64,000 bases of DNA from assembly GCA_024998595.1 (NCBI GenBank), contig JACOEK010000008.1, forward strand, positions 58,794-122,793, read 5' to 3'. Under the pieces are notes generated by a model that saw nothing but the letters and a program-made list of their open reading frames with translations, made no database searches and had not been told where the DNA came from. This DNA comes from Nitrospira sp. GTDB taxonomy: Bacteria > Nitrospirota > Nitrospiria > Nitrospirales > Nitrospiraceae. Below, in pieces: positions 1 through 13,349 of the stretch (its first letter is position 1; each line of letters begins with the position of its first letter). A program made the translations under genes and the position numbers.

Positions 1-420
1 GTAAATTACCCGCGGGAGATGCTGGCCGGGTTTGTCGATCACATGCGGACGATCGGCACCGGGTTGGGCGGGCCGGACATTTTCCTGGACGATCCAGGAT
101 TGAACTTCGATCACCCCAACAAACCGAAGGGGATCTATCTCTATTACCCGCACATGTCGGGCTTGATTCCGTTGACGCCGTCGGTGATGCAGGCGAACTA
201 CGACAACAGCAGGCATGACGGAAAGGGGCGGGTTCCAACCATTGCCGAACTGCACTCGTTCGGCCGCGACAGGCTTCGGGCTAACTACCTCTTCTGGACG
301 CGTGCACCAGGCCATTTTCAGCAGGTCCTGGACCACTTGCGGCAGATTCCACTCCAGGGCAATCCCGCCGGTGGACTGGATGCCTCCTGCCCGAAGGCCT
401 ACCAAGGCTGCGTGGAGTAG
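1..420 (+). CDS. C-terminal part of an unrecognised protein (cut by window edge)
   Basis: The reading frame is open from base 1, so the gene starts upstream of the window and only its last 139 residues are present. The stop is TAG at 418-420. The visible part is rich in Tyr, Pro, Gly and Asp, with segments such as GIYLYYPHMSGLIPL and FWTRAPGHFQQVLDHLRQIP, and two Cys near the end (ASCPKAYQGC) that could form a disulfide. This composition suggests an exported, possibly carbohydrate-related protein, but that is inference and I do not recognise the family. It converges with the minus-strand gene ending at 520. Confidence 0.7.
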   Translation, partial: VNYPREMLAGFVDHMRTIGTGLGGPDIFLDDPGLNFDHPNKPKGIYLYYPHMSGLIPLTPSVMQANYDNSRHDGKGRVPTIAELHSFGRDRLRANYLFWTRAPGHFQQVLDHLRQIPLQGNPAGGLDASCPKAYQGCVE

Positions 421-519
421 AAGCTATTGGCTAGGAGAACGGGATTCAGTAGCGTTGTAGCAAGCTGCGCGATGTGCACAGCTCTCGTGCATAAAGGCTC
501 CGCCTCGACACGGTGTTCG

Positions 520-1497
520 TCAGGGCAAGCCGCGTACAAACTTCGCTGAGCCCTGGGCGACCAGCATGGCAGGACGCAGTGCTGTCTGTTCCACCATGGC
601 TGCATAACCTTCGATGTCCCCGAGTAACTGTTCGTGATAGGTCGCCAGCGTCGCTCGGTTCGTCTGACTCTGTGCGGCTGCGCCATAGCCGGCGGGGGCC
701 AGACTCAGCTGGCCTTCCTGTACCCGTTCTTTCACCGCCGCTCTATATCGTAGCAAGACGGCACGGCGTGCTTTGAGAATGTCCGCTTCCCTCGACAAAA
801 CCTTCGGCCAGATCTCCTGCTCGTAGGCCTGCCATTCCCTCTGGCATGTGGCCTCGCAACCGATCGAGTCCCAATCCATCTTGGGCTTCTTGCCCGCCAG
901 TGGTTTCTGGCTGAGCTGTTGCGCCGCCTGTTCCCACTCCTGCGTGAAGGTGGTCAAGGGACCGGTCAGCCACGTCGAGTAGTTGACCGTGTAGTTTGTG
1001 GCCGCTTCGGCGGCGGCTTCGACCTCCGCTGGTTCCTGGCCCATGGCGCGTGCATCCTGCTGGGTTGCTTGCAGCTGCGCTTGCATCAATCTCTGGGCGA
1101 ATGCCATCTTTTCCTGGGTGGTCATGCGCTCCGTCCTCTTTTGCAGCTCTGCCTGATAAGCCGGGTCGCGCTGCAGCCGGGCCGCGTCGATACCTGATTC
1201 ATTCAAGCCTTTCTTCGTGGGATCTTCGGAGAGAGTTTTCGCCGCCGTCTGGCGAAGGAACCGGCTGAAGCCTTTACTGGCCGCCAGGTCTCCGCGCAGA
1301 CCCAGCAAATCCGGATGAGTCAACTTACCTGGGCCCGGCTTACCCGCTTCAGGTGTAAACCACGTCGCCGCGTCCTGTGCGGTGGCCGGAACCTCCGGTA
1401 CGCGGCTGAGCAGATCTACGAGTGACTTTGGCTCGGCGGCCCAGACGGGCACTGTGAACGAGAAAAGCAGTGCGAGCAACGAGACGGTGATGTGCAT
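520..1497 (-). CDS. secreted protein of unknown function
   Basis: A 325-residue protein with a clear Sec signal peptide: residues 1-20 are hydrophobic and end in VPVWA, with likely cleavage before AEP. The mature part is helical and Gln/Ala/Glu-rich (for example a stretch around residues 130-165 with many Gln and Ala), with one Cys pair, GCEATC, near residue 218. No catalytic motif was seen. The ATG at 1497 is preceded by GGAGG with about 8 bases of spacing, which supports this start. It stands alone between a converging plus-strand gene and the upstream minus-strand adenylyltransferase-like gene. I do not recognise the family; a periplasmic or envelope role is an inference from the signal peptide only. 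Confidence 0.75.
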   Translation of the reverse strand: MHITVSLLALLFSFTVPVWAAEPKSLVDLLSRVPEVPATAQDAATWFTPEAGKPGPGKLTHPDLLGLRGDLAASKGFSRFLRQTAAKTLSEDPTKKGLNESGIDAARLQRDPAYQAELQKRTERMTTQEKMAFAQRLMQAQLQATQQDARAMGQEPAEVEAAAEAATNYTVNYSTWLTGPLTTFTQEWEQAAQQLSQKPLAGKKPKMDWDSIGCEATCQREWQAYEQEIWPKVLSREADILKARRAVLLRYRAAVKERVQEGQLSLAPAGYGAAAQSQTNRATLATYHEQLLGDIEGYAAMVEQTALRPAMLVAQGSAKFVRGLP

Positions 1498-1623
1498 GAC
1501 CGGGCCTCCAGGAAGAAGGCGCCGATTCTACAAGAGCCGCAACTAGCTGGTCTAGAAGGGGAATGGAGGGGCGGGGGACTTGCCGGTGAGAGAGCGTAGA
1601 TCCGGAAATGGTAAGTCGCCCCT

Positions 1624-3970
1624 TCACACCCTTCCGAACATTTTTTCAAAAAACTCTCGGTTCTGTTTCATGTGCTGCTCGATATCCGACAGCAGATGTT
1701 TGGCTCCGGTCTGCCAATCCTCAGTTTGATAGCCGACCCGGCGGGCGAGAAAGATGAATTCGTCAGACTCCGGTGGCGGGAGGACGAGGTCCTTGGTGTT
1801 GCCGCGCACCATGCGAAGGCCGTCGATCAGCATGCGGATGAAGAGGTAGGATTTGCGCAGACTCTCACCGGTGGCACGGGGGATGAGATTGGCATCGATC
1901 AGGGCGGCCAGGGCTCGCAGCGTGTTGGGGGTTCGTAAGCTCGAGTGGCGATGGCCGTGCATGACCTGGAGGTATTGAATCGCGTATTCCAACGTGACGA
2001 TGCCGCCGTGGCTGTGTTTCAGATTGATCTGCCCGGGCTCGACGAGTTGCTTCACCTGCTGCCGTCGCAGATCGAGCGCGGTCGCAAGATCCCAGGGAGC
2101 GCCGCTGTACACAAAGTTGTCGCGATGAGCCTCAACCTTCTTCCCGAGCGCGGTGTCTCCCGCGATATGGCGCAACTTGATGAGCGCCTGCCGCTCGAAC
2201 GGAGCTGCCAATCCGTCGGCGCTGTAGTATTTGCAGACCTCATCGAACGCGTTCGATAGTGATCCTTTTCCGCCGTGTGGCCGGAGGCGGACGTCGATGT
2301 GGAAGATGCCTTCCTGCTTGGCTTCGATCCATTGCAACAGTTCCTGCGCCAGCCGCTCGAAATATTCGCTATTCTCGATGCCTGCTTTCCCTGTCGTGTG
2401 TCCTGGACCACCATAGACGAACAACACTTCGATGTCGGAGGCGTACCCCAGTTCGCGGCCGCCGAACTTTCCCGCGCCGAGAATGGCAAAGGGGCAGGGC
2501 TTCTTATTGGCGAGGCGAGGCGAGCCATAAAGCTTGGTGAGCTTGGCCTGGCAGTCGATCAAGCTGCGCTCGACGATGACTTCGGCCAGTTCGGAAATTG
2601 CCAGCGAGAAATCGGGCAGGTTGGTCCCAGGCTCGACGATGTGCTTCATGTCGATGCGGAAGAGTTCCTGATCTTTGAAGCGGTTGAGCGCCTCCTTGCG
2701 CGCTTCGTCGGTCTTGGCCTTCGCCACGACGCGGTTCAATTCCTTACGCAGTGTGGTTTGGGGCTTGATCAGCGGCGCATCGCGATAGTCCTTGAGCAGC
2801 GGCAGGAGGTTGACATGTTGCCGTCGGAGAAAGTCTTCCCACAAAAAGTCGCTGGCGCCGAGCAGGCGCGCCAGGATGGGGAACGTTTTCTTGTCGTTGA
2901 CGAAGTCCCAGGCCTGTTTCTTTCCGGCTTGGCGCGAACCCTCGAGGACGAGGTCGAGAAACTGATCGAAGGATTCCAGCGCCTTGGCGGGATCAGGCGC
3001 CCAGGTGAGCGCATGGGTGAACTGTTTGATGAGCACGGCGGTGAGGCGGAGTTGCTCCTGGTCGCCGGGGTCCAACAGCTTCTGTCCGAAACGATTGCGG
3101 ACATAGAAGCGGTCGTGCAGTTTTCCCTCTTCGATCGCGAACTGAGCCTTGCTGATGTAAACGTTGCGCATGGCCAGCGCATTGGCGAAGGCATAGAGAA
3201 ACGCCGGCGTGTCGTCCGACCGGATGTCCATGATCGTATCGGTTGCCGACTGGCTGTTATCGAAGGTGATGTGGACGGTATGGAGCAGGCCGCTGAAGGA
3301 ACTGCGCTGTTTGCCCAGGTGTTCGATCAGCTGCCGATTGACCTGCTGTCGGGCCTCATCGAATTCGTTCGTGTCCAGCAGCACGATCATGCGGAAGAGT
3401 TGCTCGGCCAGCCGTTTCTGGTCTTCGACGGCGAATGGTTGTCCTTCGGTGGGGCTTACGGTGAAGACATCCACGATCTTTTTTCTCGTGAGTCCCGGAC
3501 GGCCCTGGGGTCTTGGGCGTGTGCCGTAGGATGGACTTGAGCGACCGGACCGTGCCGGTTCGCTTTCCGCGGAGGTAAAGATGCGGCCTTCTTCGATATT
3601 TAAACCGAAGGCGGAGAGCAGCCCGCAGATCGTGGCGAATTCCGAAAAGTAGTCGTAGGCGACGATGGTGATGGTCCACCGTGTGCGGTCGAGTTTTGCA
3701 AATCGGATCTCACAGGGATGGTCGGGCGTCAGCAGTGCGGCCAGAGTCACATGACCGGCAAGGATGTTGGGAGGAAAGGCCGCGAAATAATCCGGATCCA
3801 TCCTGGTAGTGAAGTCTTGCAGGATGTCGACATCGACGTCCGGACAGAGCGGAGCCAGGGTTGCCAGGATCTGGTCGCGATCAGCGTTCGCGTGCAGCAT
3901 GATTTCCGTGGAGTATACCCGAAGGTGGTCTCGTTGTACCGGAAGAATTGCGTCAGTATAATGCGTCGCC

Positions 3971-3972
<2 letters not shown>
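1624..3972 (-). CDS. glnE: GlnE-like adenylyltransferase half with two N-terminal ACT domains
   Basis: The last third is a GlnE nucleotidyltransferase domain: GAGKFGG at about 499-505, the metal-binding pair in YASDIEVLFVY (D-x-E instead of the usual D-x-D), then FHIDVRLRPHG at about 557. FERQALIKLRHIAGD and GGIVTLEYAIQYLQ resemble the C-terminal, adenylylating half of E. coli GlnE rather than its removase half. Ahead of it are two ACT-like repeats: one at about 97-180 (TITIVAYDYFSEFATICGLL, with a low-complexity insert) and one at about 231-302 (ending HDRFYVRNRFGQKL), as in GlnD. This suggests direct sensing of an amino acid such as glutamine. The GlnE removase-like half lies divergently next door. 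The start is uncertain: ATG 3972 overlaps the neighbour's start codon, GTG 4032 is possible, and ATG 3900 sits 11 bases after a TATACT box. Confidence 0.85.
3912..3962. promoter_or_regulatory. divergent promoter pair between the two glnE halves
   Basis: On the plus strand TTGTAC (3934-3939) and a perfect TATAAT (3957-3962) are separated by 17 bases; the ATG at 3971 follows after only 8 bases, so the transcript should be leaderless. On the minus strand TATACT (3917-3912) has GGTACA 17 bases upstream (3940-3935), which would serve a start at 3900. The two -35 boxes would overlap, so the promoters would compete. The plus promoter is well supported; the minus one is weaker. Confidence 0.55.
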
Positions 3973-7434
<3,462 letters not shown>

Positions 7435-7481
7435 TTAATCGTCTAGTAGTCGTGTTTCAGGTGTTTTGGGGTCAATCAGAA

Positions 7482-7784
7482 TTAGTTGGTGAAGATGCCG
7501 AGGATGTCCTCTTCCTTAAGGATGAGGCATTCTTCGTCTTCGATCCGAAGCTTGCTACCGGAATACTTGTCGAACAACACCTGGTCACCGACCTTGATGT
7601 TCTCGACCTTCTTCCCGATGGCCTGCACGATACCCCGCTGCGGCTTTTCCTTCGCAGAGTCAGGGACATAGATCCCGCCTGAGGTCCGTTCCATTTCTTC
7701 AGTATAGGTGACGAACAAACGGTCACCGAGCGGCTGAAAATTCTTCGCCGCCGTAGATTTCTTCTCTTTCGATTCCGTAGCCAT
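7482..7784 (-). CDS. groES: co-chaperonin GroES (10 kDa)
   Basis: A 100-residue GroES with FQPLGDRLFVTY, the mobile-loop region ERTSGGIYVPD and the C-terminal segment ECLILKEEDILGIF. It caps the GroEL ring. The frame can be extended to a TTG at 7790, but AGGAGG (7797-7792 on the minus strand) stands 7 bases before ATG 7784, which decides the start. It is about ten residues longer than minimal GroES because of a charged N-terminus (MATESKEKKSTAAKN). First gene of the operon. Confidence 0.97.
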   Translation of the reverse strand: MATESKEKKSTAAKNFQPLGDRLFVTYTEEMERTSGGIYVPDSAKEKPQRGIVQAIGKKVENIKVGDQVLFDKYSGSKLRIEDEECLILKEEDILGIFTN

Positions 7785-7839
7785 ACCCAATCCTCCTTCT
7801 AGATTAGTGAGCGTCGAGGCCCTAATGTACAGTTGTGTG

Positions 7840-7928
7840 AAAGCTGGAAATTCAGCTTTGACGTGTTACCGCAAGGGCTACCTGCAGTAAACCCGAGACA
7901 TAGATAGCGCTAGCAAGAGGCAAGTCAA
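7840..7928 (-). promoter_or_regulatory. groES upstream region: probable promoter and an inverted repeat
   Basis: On the minus strand TTGACT (7928-7923) and TATCTA (7906-7901) are 16 bases apart and could be a sigma-70 promoter. Closer to the gene, AAAGCTG (7840-7846) and CAGCTTT (7853-7859) form a perfect 7-bp inverted repeat around GAAATT, which could be an operator or a leader hairpin. It does not match the CIRCE consensus. Both assignments are tentative. Confidence 0.4.
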
Positions 7929-8095
7929 TGGATGAACTATAAAATTATTCTTCCGCGAGATGCAACGAGAAAGTGTTGCGCAAGTCGTTGATTCTACGAA
8001 TTACGCGACGGATCTGGCCGGTACACATCTTAGAAACGCGAGGTTGTGTTCACGGGAGGCCGCAGTTCGATGTGCAGCCTAGAAAGCGCCCGGCT

Positions 8096-9658
8096 TTATT
8101 TACGAGACGCGCTAGGGGCCCTCGAGGCCAGCAATCTCAATACGTTGGCGGTGATTCGTTGCGCTGCCTCGCCGGATCGGGCGGTCCGCAAGGCTGGAGC
8201 ATTGTAGTCGTCGAGGCCCCAACTCCATTGAATCGTTCCCGCGGCGAATACGCGAGCGCCGCTCGGGGCCTGGTAGAAGGTCATGTCGCCATACAGCACC
8301 TGTCCATCCCTCGGGTAGGGAGAGTGAGCCAAAATGACTAAGCCGGCTGGCCCGTCGGGAAACACCTGGTCGATTTCGTACCCCAGCAAGCCGGGAAGAC
8401 GATGATCGGACGGCAAGTCCACCCCGTCGAACAGTGGATGCGCGGGTTGCGCAATGAGTACGTCTCCATCGACCGGCACGGTCCCATACATGACGCCCAG
8501 GAGGTGATGCTCGGGACGATTGACGGGCAGTTCCCGCCATTGCACGGTGACCAGGTGATCATTCGAGGGATCGCCATCCAGGGCCAGGGGATCTTCCTGG
8601 CGTGCCACCTCTTTATAACTCACCATGGTCCGGTTCGGTTCTCCCGTGAGTAGGCTGGGCTCGAGCCTGATTTGCCAATAGCAGGTATTGGCAGAAAAGA
8701 AACCCAGCCCGACACCGTGATCGCGAGCTGCCTCGACATGGCGTCGCATCTCGTGCGACCAGTATTCGTCGTGACCGACGAACAGCCAAGCTCTGTGGCC
8801 TTTCCAGAATTCCGCCTGAGTATGGGTATCGATGTCGGTGCTATAAGTCACGTCGTAGCCGTTTCGCTCCAGCCAACGCACCATGTTGTATTCCCAGCCG
8901 GCGGTGGAGAGCGCGCGGGTTGGATGGATCGACATGGCGGTCAGGAATTCGCCCGCCCCGGTGCCGCTCCCGCCATGGGGGTGCTGGCTACGGGCATAGG
9001 GACGGTTGAAGGAGACCTTTCGTGCCCATTGCTCATCTCGGCTGTTTGACGGATAAGTCGATTTCCCGCCCCAATTGTTGTAGGCCTGAAAAGTTGTCAC
9101 GCTGGACTGGAAGAGAAAATCCGACGGCCGAGCATCTTCTCTAACGACAAAGATGATATAGCTCTGCTTTCCGCTGGCCGAGCCGGTCAATTTCACGAGA
9201 TACATCCCGCTGAGCCAGTCGTTCTTATCGTGTGATTCAGTGGTCAGGGTGTAGGAGACCTGCCATTGGCATTCGATGAGGCCGGTCACAGGATCGGGAG
9301 TCGGCATGGGCTGTCGAATGCCCGGCAGAGTGATACCCCCACGCATCAATCGAGCGCCTGTCCCGCCATACCAACCCATGCGATAGATGGCGACCGTCAC
9401 CATAGGATCGGTGCTGTGAATGTACAGGCGAAGCGGCTCGCCGCGCTGGATGCTCGTAGCCGAGGCATAACCCTCGACTTCATGGTCGGCAGGATCGGTC
9501 AGGACCCAGTCGGATTGGCCGGGCCGGGCATTTTCCTCGGTGATGAGCGACGCGGCGTGGGAAACAGCTGCACAGGCGGATTCGACGAGGGTTGCCAGGA
9601 TCAGGACTAAGAGGGCGATGCCGAGGCAAGGACTCGCCTTACATCCGAAGACGGTCAA
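8096..9658 (-). CDS. secreted protein like the N,N-dimethylformamidase large subunit
   Basis: A 520-residue protein with a signal-like hydrophobic N-terminus (GIALLVLILATLVESACA). The body carries the pattern of the dimethylformamidase beta-subunit C-terminal family: RMGWYGGTGARL, TFQAYNNWGGKSTY, a middle segment VTYSTDIDTHTQ, and WLFVGHDEYWS followed by GFFSANTCYWQ. In known members this fold hydrolyses formamides together with a small subunit; no small-subunit gene is seen here, so the substrate is unknown. The ATG overlaps the end of the upstream sigma-factor gene by 20 bases, suggesting co-transcription. The segment 7929-8095 downstream holds no gene. Confidence 0.75.
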   Translation of the reverse strand: MTVFGCKASPCLGIALLVLILATLVESACAAVSHAASLITEENARPGQSDWVLTDPADHEVEGYASATSIQRGEPLRLYIHSTDPMVTVAIYRMGWYGGTGARLMRGGITLPGIRQPMPTPDPVTGLIECQWQVSYTLTTESHDKNDWLSGMYLVKLTGSASGKQSYIIFVVREDARPSDFLFQSSVTTFQAYNNWGGKSTYPSNSRDEQWARKVSFNRPYARSQHPHGGSGTGAGEFLTAMSIHPTRALSTAGWEYNMVRWLERNGYDVTYSTDIDTHTQAEFWKGHRAWLFVGHDEYWSHEMRRHVEAARDHGVGLGFFSANTCYWQIRLEPSLLTGEPNRTMVSYKEVARQEDPLALDGDPSNDHLVTVQWRELPVNRPEHHLLGVMYGTVPVDGDVLIAQPAHPLFDGVDLPSDHRLPGLLGYEIDQVFPDGPAGLVILAHSPYPRDGQVLYGDMTFYQAPSGARVFAAGTIQWSWGLDDYNAPALRTARSGEAAQRITANVLRLLASRAPSASRK

Positions 9659-10673
9659 AGTCCTTCACATCCTTCTTGATGAAGTCGCGGAGCCGCGAGA
9701 TGATGCGTGCCTCCAATTGCCTGGTGCGTTCCTTGGTGATGCCATACTTTGCGCCCATGTCTTCGAGCGTCAAAGGAGTTTCGGACAGGATTCGGTTGCG
9801 GAGAATATCCTCCTCGCGTTCGTCGAGCGTTTTCGTGAACTCCGCGAGCTTGCGTCGAAATAGCGCCTTCAACTGCGTGTCGGCCAGTTTTTCATCTGCC
9901 GGCTGTTCATGCGCAGGCAGGACGTCCATTAACGTGCCATCATTGTCCTGGCCGATAGGTTGATCAAGCGACAATTCCCAACTGCCCAGCCGCTGATCCA
10001 TCTCGATGACATCGCGTTCGCGTACGTTGAGGCGATCGGCCAACAGCTTGCTGTCAGGCGCGAAGCCTTCGCGTTCGAGCTTGGCCTTCTCCTTCTTGAG
10101 ATTGTAGAAGAGCTTACGTTGATCCTGCGTCGTGCCGACCTTGATCAGGCGATAGGTGTTCAATAGATAACGGAGAATGTATGCCCTGGACCACCAGGCC
10201 GCGTAGGCATAAAAGCGCACGTTCTTTGTCGGATCGAATTTCTTGATGGCCTGCAGGAGCCCGACGTTGCCTTCCTGGATCAGGTCCATGTGGTCGGCGC
10301 CGGTGTGCAGATATTCGGAGGCGATGGATACGGAGACGCGCAGATTGGCAAGAATGAGTTTCATCGCCGCATCGCGGCTCCCGCGGAGCTGATACTCCTC
10401 GAAGAGGCGTAATTCTTCTTCCTTGCTCAGATAGGGGTAGCGGCGAATTTCCGTCAGGTATTGCTGCAGGGTCGTGACAGGGACCAGGGACGTGCTTAAC
10501 GGAGCGGACTCTGGCTCCTTCGACGGTTGCTGAGCGGCCGCCTCATGTTCTTCCGTCACCTCATCGTCCGTCGGCTCCAAGGCCTCCGGTTCGAGGGCGT
10601 TTTCTTCGTCCATGGCCGAATCTGAATGTGAATCGTGTTTTGGCTTACGCTGTCTCATGCCAGGCGAATCCAT
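9639..10673 (-). CDS. rpoH: RNA polymerase sigma factor, RpoH (sigma-32) type
   Basis: A group-3 sigma factor. After an acidic N-terminus of about 60 residues come region 1.2 (LTEIRRYPYLSKEEELRLFE), region 2 (LRVSVSIASEY, DLIQEGNVGLLQAIKKFDP, RFYAYAAWWSRAYI), the RpoH-box-like QRKLFYNLKK that separates RpoH from RpoD and FliA, and a region 4.2 helix-turn-helix (LEDMGAKYGITKERTRQLE). It should direct polymerase to heat-shock promoters, possibly those of groESL nearby. The frame is open up to 10808, but an extended -10 box TGGTATAGT lies at 10697-10689, inside the long form. I therefore start at ATG 10673 (344 residues); ATG 10658 is also possible. The neighbour 8096-9658 probably shares the transcript. 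Confidence 0.9.
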   Translation of the reverse strand: MDSPGMRQRKPKHDSHSDSAMDEENALEPEALEPTDDEVTEEHEAAAQQPSKEPESAPLSTSLVPVTTLQQYLTEIRRYPYLSKEEELRLFEEYQLRGSRDAAMKLILANLRVSVSIASEYLHTGADHMDLIQEGNVGLLQAIKKFDPTKNVRFYAYAAWWSRAYILRYLLNTYRLIKVGTTQDQRKLFYNLKKEKAKLEREGFAPDSKLLADRLNVRERDVIEMDQRLGSWELSLDQPIGQDNDGTLMDVLPAHEQPADEKLADTQLKALFRRKLAEFTKTLDEREEDILRNRILSETPLTLEDMGAKYGITKERTRQLEARIISRLRDFIKKDVKDFDRLRM

Positions 10674-10688
10674 TGGAAACAGGAGCTG

Positions 10689-10697
10689 ACTATACCA
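10689..10697 (-). promoter_or_regulatory. extended -10 promoter of rpoH
   Basis: TGGTATAGT on the minus strand, with the -10 hexamer at 10694-10689. The -35 region is weak (TTGTTA about 19 bases upstream), as often with extended -10 promoters. The start codon at 10673 follows after 15 bases, giving a leader of roughly 8 bases. Confidence 0.5.
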
Positions 10698-10748
10698 GAT
10701 GTCGAGTATCGGGTAACAATGAGCCGGGCGGACCGGCTCCTGCCTCCC

Positions 10749-10778
10749 TTGCGTCTCTGAAATCGCGCCTCGTATAGT
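10749..10778 (+). promoter_or_regulatory. probable promoter of the narK-like gene
   Basis: TTGCGT (10749-10754), an 18-base spacer and TATAGT (10773-10778). It lies between the divergent rpoH and transporter genes, 54 bases before the transporter start. Confidence 0.4.
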
Positions 10779-10831
10779 GCGTGGGTGACGCTGAAGAACC
10801 AATCGCACGGCAGAGGAGCAGGCGGCACAGG

Positions 10832-12073
10832 ATGAAATCGTTGGGAAGTTTCAGGACATTGGGAATGGCCCTGCGGAGCGGGCATTGGCCGACCCTGGCA
10901 GGCGCCTGGCTGCATCTCACCGTGAGTTTCATGGTGTGGCTCCTCTTCGGGGCATTGGCCGTGGCGATCGGCGAGGATCTTCACCTGACGGCGACGCAAC
11001 AGAGCGTGGTGGTCGCCCTCCCGCTGCTGAGTGGCGCGCTGCTGCGTATTGTGGCCGGCTGGGCCTGCGATTGGTATGGAGCCAAGCGAACCGGTCTTGT
11101 GGTGTTGGGCCTGCAACTGATTGCGATCCTCTGGGCGTCTCTGAGAGGAACAGACTACGTAGATCTGTTGGGAATTGCATTGCTCCTTGGAGCCGGCGGG
11201 GCAAGTTTTGCGGTGGCCATGCCGGTGGCCAGTCGAGCCTATCCTGCCGCCCATCAAGGGTTGGTGCTGGGGCTGGTCGCCTCCGGCAATATCGGAACCG
11301 TGCTGGTCCTATGGCTGGCGCCGCGATGGGAGGGTCAGCTGGGATGGCATGGGGCCTGCGGGATCATGACGGTGCCGATTTTAGTGGCCATTGGCCTGTT
11401 CGCTCGGGTGGTGCAGGAAGAGCCTCCTGTTCATTCCCTCGCAGGAGGCGCCTGGTGGCAGCAGGCCTGGAGTATGGTGCACGTGCCGTCCGTCTATTGG
11501 CTCTGCCTCGTGTATGGCATTACGTTCGGCGGATTTGTCGGCCTCACGAGCTTTCTTCCGGTGCTGCTGCACGGTCAATATGGCACCGCCCCGATCGTCG
11601 GCGGCGCTATTGCCGCGCTCTGCGGATTGACCGGCAGCGTGATCCGCCCGGTGGGTGGATATGTGGCTGATCGTTGGGGAGGCCTGCCGGTATTGGCGGC
11701 GGTGTTTATCGTGCTTGCTTTAGTGACGGCATTGGCGGGGACGCTTCCCGCACTGCCCTGGCTGGCGAGCCTGTTGATGGTGATGATTGCGGTCATGGGA
11801 TTCGGCAACGGCGTGATCTTTCAAATCGTCTCTGAGTGGTTTCCGAAGAACATTGGTCTGGCGTCTGGACTGGTGGGGGCCGCCGGGGGAATCGGCGGAT
11901 TTTTTGTGCCGATCGGGTTCGGCCTGCTACGGGAAGGGACGGGGACGTTCGTGCCGGGGTTTCTGGGATTGGCGCTCGTGAGCGCCGCCGCCGCGATGAC
12001 GGTGAGCTCCGCCCTGCGGTGGCGCCCCAGAGCCGTGACGCAGACCCCGAATGCCGAAGGTTTTTCTCGTTGA
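10832..12073 (+). CDS. MFS nitrate/nitrite porter, NarK/NNP family
   Basis: A 413-residue membrane protein with about 12 hydrophobic helices. Features of the nitrate-nitrite porter branch are visible: WLHLTVSFMVWLLFGAL in helix 1, LLRIVAGWACDWYGAKRTG in the loop after helix 2 (MFS motif A region), and near the end GFGNGVIFQIVSEWFP with GLASGLVGAAGGIGGFFVP, the Gly-rich helix 11 signature. It should carry nitrate or nitrite across the inner membrane, which suits a nitrite oxidiser; direction cannot be read. An ORF start at 10781 exists, but ATG 10832 (MKSLGSF) starts closer to helix 1 and after a GGAG. Next plus-strand gene is ribBA, 64 bases on. Confidence 0.85.
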   Translation: MKSLGSFRTLGMALRSGHWPTLAGAWLHLTVSFMVWLLFGALAVAIGEDLHLTATQQSVVVALPLLSGALLRIVAGWACDWYGAKRTGLVVLGLQLIAILWASLRGTDYVDLLGIALLLGAGGASFAVAMPVASRAYPAAHQGLVLGLVASGNIGTVLVLWLAPRWEGQLGWHGACGIMTVPILVAIGLFARVVQEEPPVHSLAGGAWWQQAWSMVHVPSVYWLCLVYGITFGGFVGLTSFLPVLLHGQYGTAPIVGGAIAALCGLTGSVIRPVGGYVADRWGGLPVLAAVFIVLALVTALAGTLPALPWLASLLMVMIAVMGFGNGVIFQIVSEWFPKNIGLASGLVGAAGGIGGFFVPIGFGLLREGTGTFVPGFLGLALVSAAAAMTVSSALRWRPRAVTQTPNAEGFSR

Positions 12074-12137
12074 CAGGTATGGTTTGAAAAGAGTTAGCTG
12101 GGCACCCACGCAGGCCGGTTGGTACAATTGAGGGACT

Positions 12138-13349
12138 ATGGCGACACCGTTTAATTCGATCGAAGAGGCGATTCGGGACATCAAGAAGGGGAAGTTCATC
12201 ATCCTCGTCGATGATGAAGATCGCGAGAACGAAGGTGATCTCGTGATGGCGGCCAGCAAAGTCACCCCGCAGGCGGTCAATTTCATGGCCAAACATGCGC
12301 GCGGGTTGATCTGCCTGGCCCTGACGCCGGAGCGGGTGGAGGAGTTGCAGCTGGTGCCGCAGGCCGCGGAAAATACAGCCACGTTTGGCACCGCCTTCAC
12401 GGTTTCGATTGATGCCCGCAAAGGCATCACGACGGGCATTTCGACGGCCGACCGCGCCACGACGATTCATGTCGCCATCGATCCCCGTTGTTCTCCGGCC
12501 GACCTGGCGCGTCCCGGTCATATTTTTCCTCTGAAGTCGCAAGTCGGCGGCGTGTTGCGGCGCGCGGGGCAGACTGAAGGGTCGGTGGACCTGGCGCGAA
12601 TGGCCGGACTCTATCCAGCCGGCGTCATTTGCGAGATCATGAACGAAGACGGCACGATGGCGCGCGTGCCGGAACTGGCTAAGTTTGCCAAGCGGCACAA
12701 GTTGAAAATGGTGACGATCAAATCGTTGATCGAATATCGCATGCAGCGCGAAACGTTCGTAAAGCGGGCGGCGAGCGCACGCTTGCCAACGATGTTCGGC
12801 GAGTTTGAAGCGGTAGCGTTCGAGAACGAAATGGACAATGTCACGCACATCGCGCTTGTCAAAGGCCGGGTAGATGATGGCAAACCGACACTGGTGCGGG
12901 TGCATTCGGGCTGCCTCACGGCCGAGGTTCTTGGATCCCTACGCTGCGATTGCCGGGATCAGCTCCATAAGGCCATGGAAATGATTCAAAAAGAGGGGCG
13001 CGGCGTATTGCTGTACCTGAACAAGCAAGAGGGACGGGGAATCGGATTGCTGAACAAGATCAAAGCCTATGGGTTGCAGGATCAAGGCAGCGATACGGTC
13101 GAGGCAAACTTGCAGTTGGGATTTAAACCCGATCTGCGGACCTACGGTGTGGGTGCGCAGATTCTCGTGGATCTTGGGCTGCACTCGATTAAAGTGCTTA
13201 CCAACAATCCGCGCAAGATTGTCGGCATAGAAGGGTACGGGCTGAAAGTGGTCGAACGCGTGCCGATCGAAATCGCTCCACGCGCCGACAATGAAAAATA
13301 TCTTCGCACCAAAAAGGCCAAGCTCGGTCACCTGCTGAAAAAGGTGTAA
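12138..13349 (+). CDS. ribBA: bifunctional DHBP synthase / GTP cyclohydrolase II
   Basis: Riboflavin pathway enzyme of 403 residues. The N-terminal half makes 3,4-dihydroxy-2-butanone 4-phosphate (acidic site [11 protein letters not shown] near residue 23, and [13 protein letters not shown]). The C-terminal half, from about residue 205, opens [24 protein letters not shown] carries the three zinc Cys and [16 protein letters not shown] follows. Length and order match standard RibBA. No FMN riboswitch is present in the 64-base upstream gap. A TACAAT box at 12123-12128 lies 9 bases before the ATG, so the leader may be only a few bases long. ribH follows after 149 bases. Confidence 0.97.
   Translation: MATPFNSIEEAIRDIKKGKFIILVDDEDRENEGDLVMAASKVTPQAVNFMAKHARGLICLALTPERVEELQLVPQAAENTATFGTAFTVSIDARKGITTGISTADRATTIHVAIDPRCSPADLARPGHIFPLKSQVGGVLRRAGQTEGSVDLARMAGLYPAGVICEIMNEDGTMARVPELAKFAKRHKLKMVTIKSLIEYRMQRETFVKRAASARLPTMFGEFEAVAFENEMDNVTHIALVKGRVDDGKPTLVRVHSGCLTAEVLGSLRCDCRDQLHKAMEMIQKEGRGVLLYLNKQEGRGIGLLNKIKAYGLQDQGSDTVEANLQLGFKPDLRTYGVGAQILVDLGLHSIKVLTNNPRKIVGIEGYGLKVVERVPIEIAPRADNEKYLRTKKAKLGHLLKKV

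Noticed and set aside
2275..3540. 421-codon open frame on the plus strand
   Set aside because: It lies antisense to the GlnE-like/ACT gene, and has no ribosome site or recognisable domain; it is a by-product of the high-GC codon pattern.
7801..7870. CIRCE (HrcA) operator before groES
   Set aside because: The inverted repeat present (AAAGCTG/CAGCTTT) does not match TTAGCACTC-N9-GAGTGCTAA.
12074..12137. FMN riboswitch before ribBA
   Set aside because: The gap is only 64 bases and lacks the conserved RFN stems.
11793..12905. 370-codon open frame on the minus strand
   Set aside because: Antisense to the transporter end and ribBA, rich in Arg/His, no domain.
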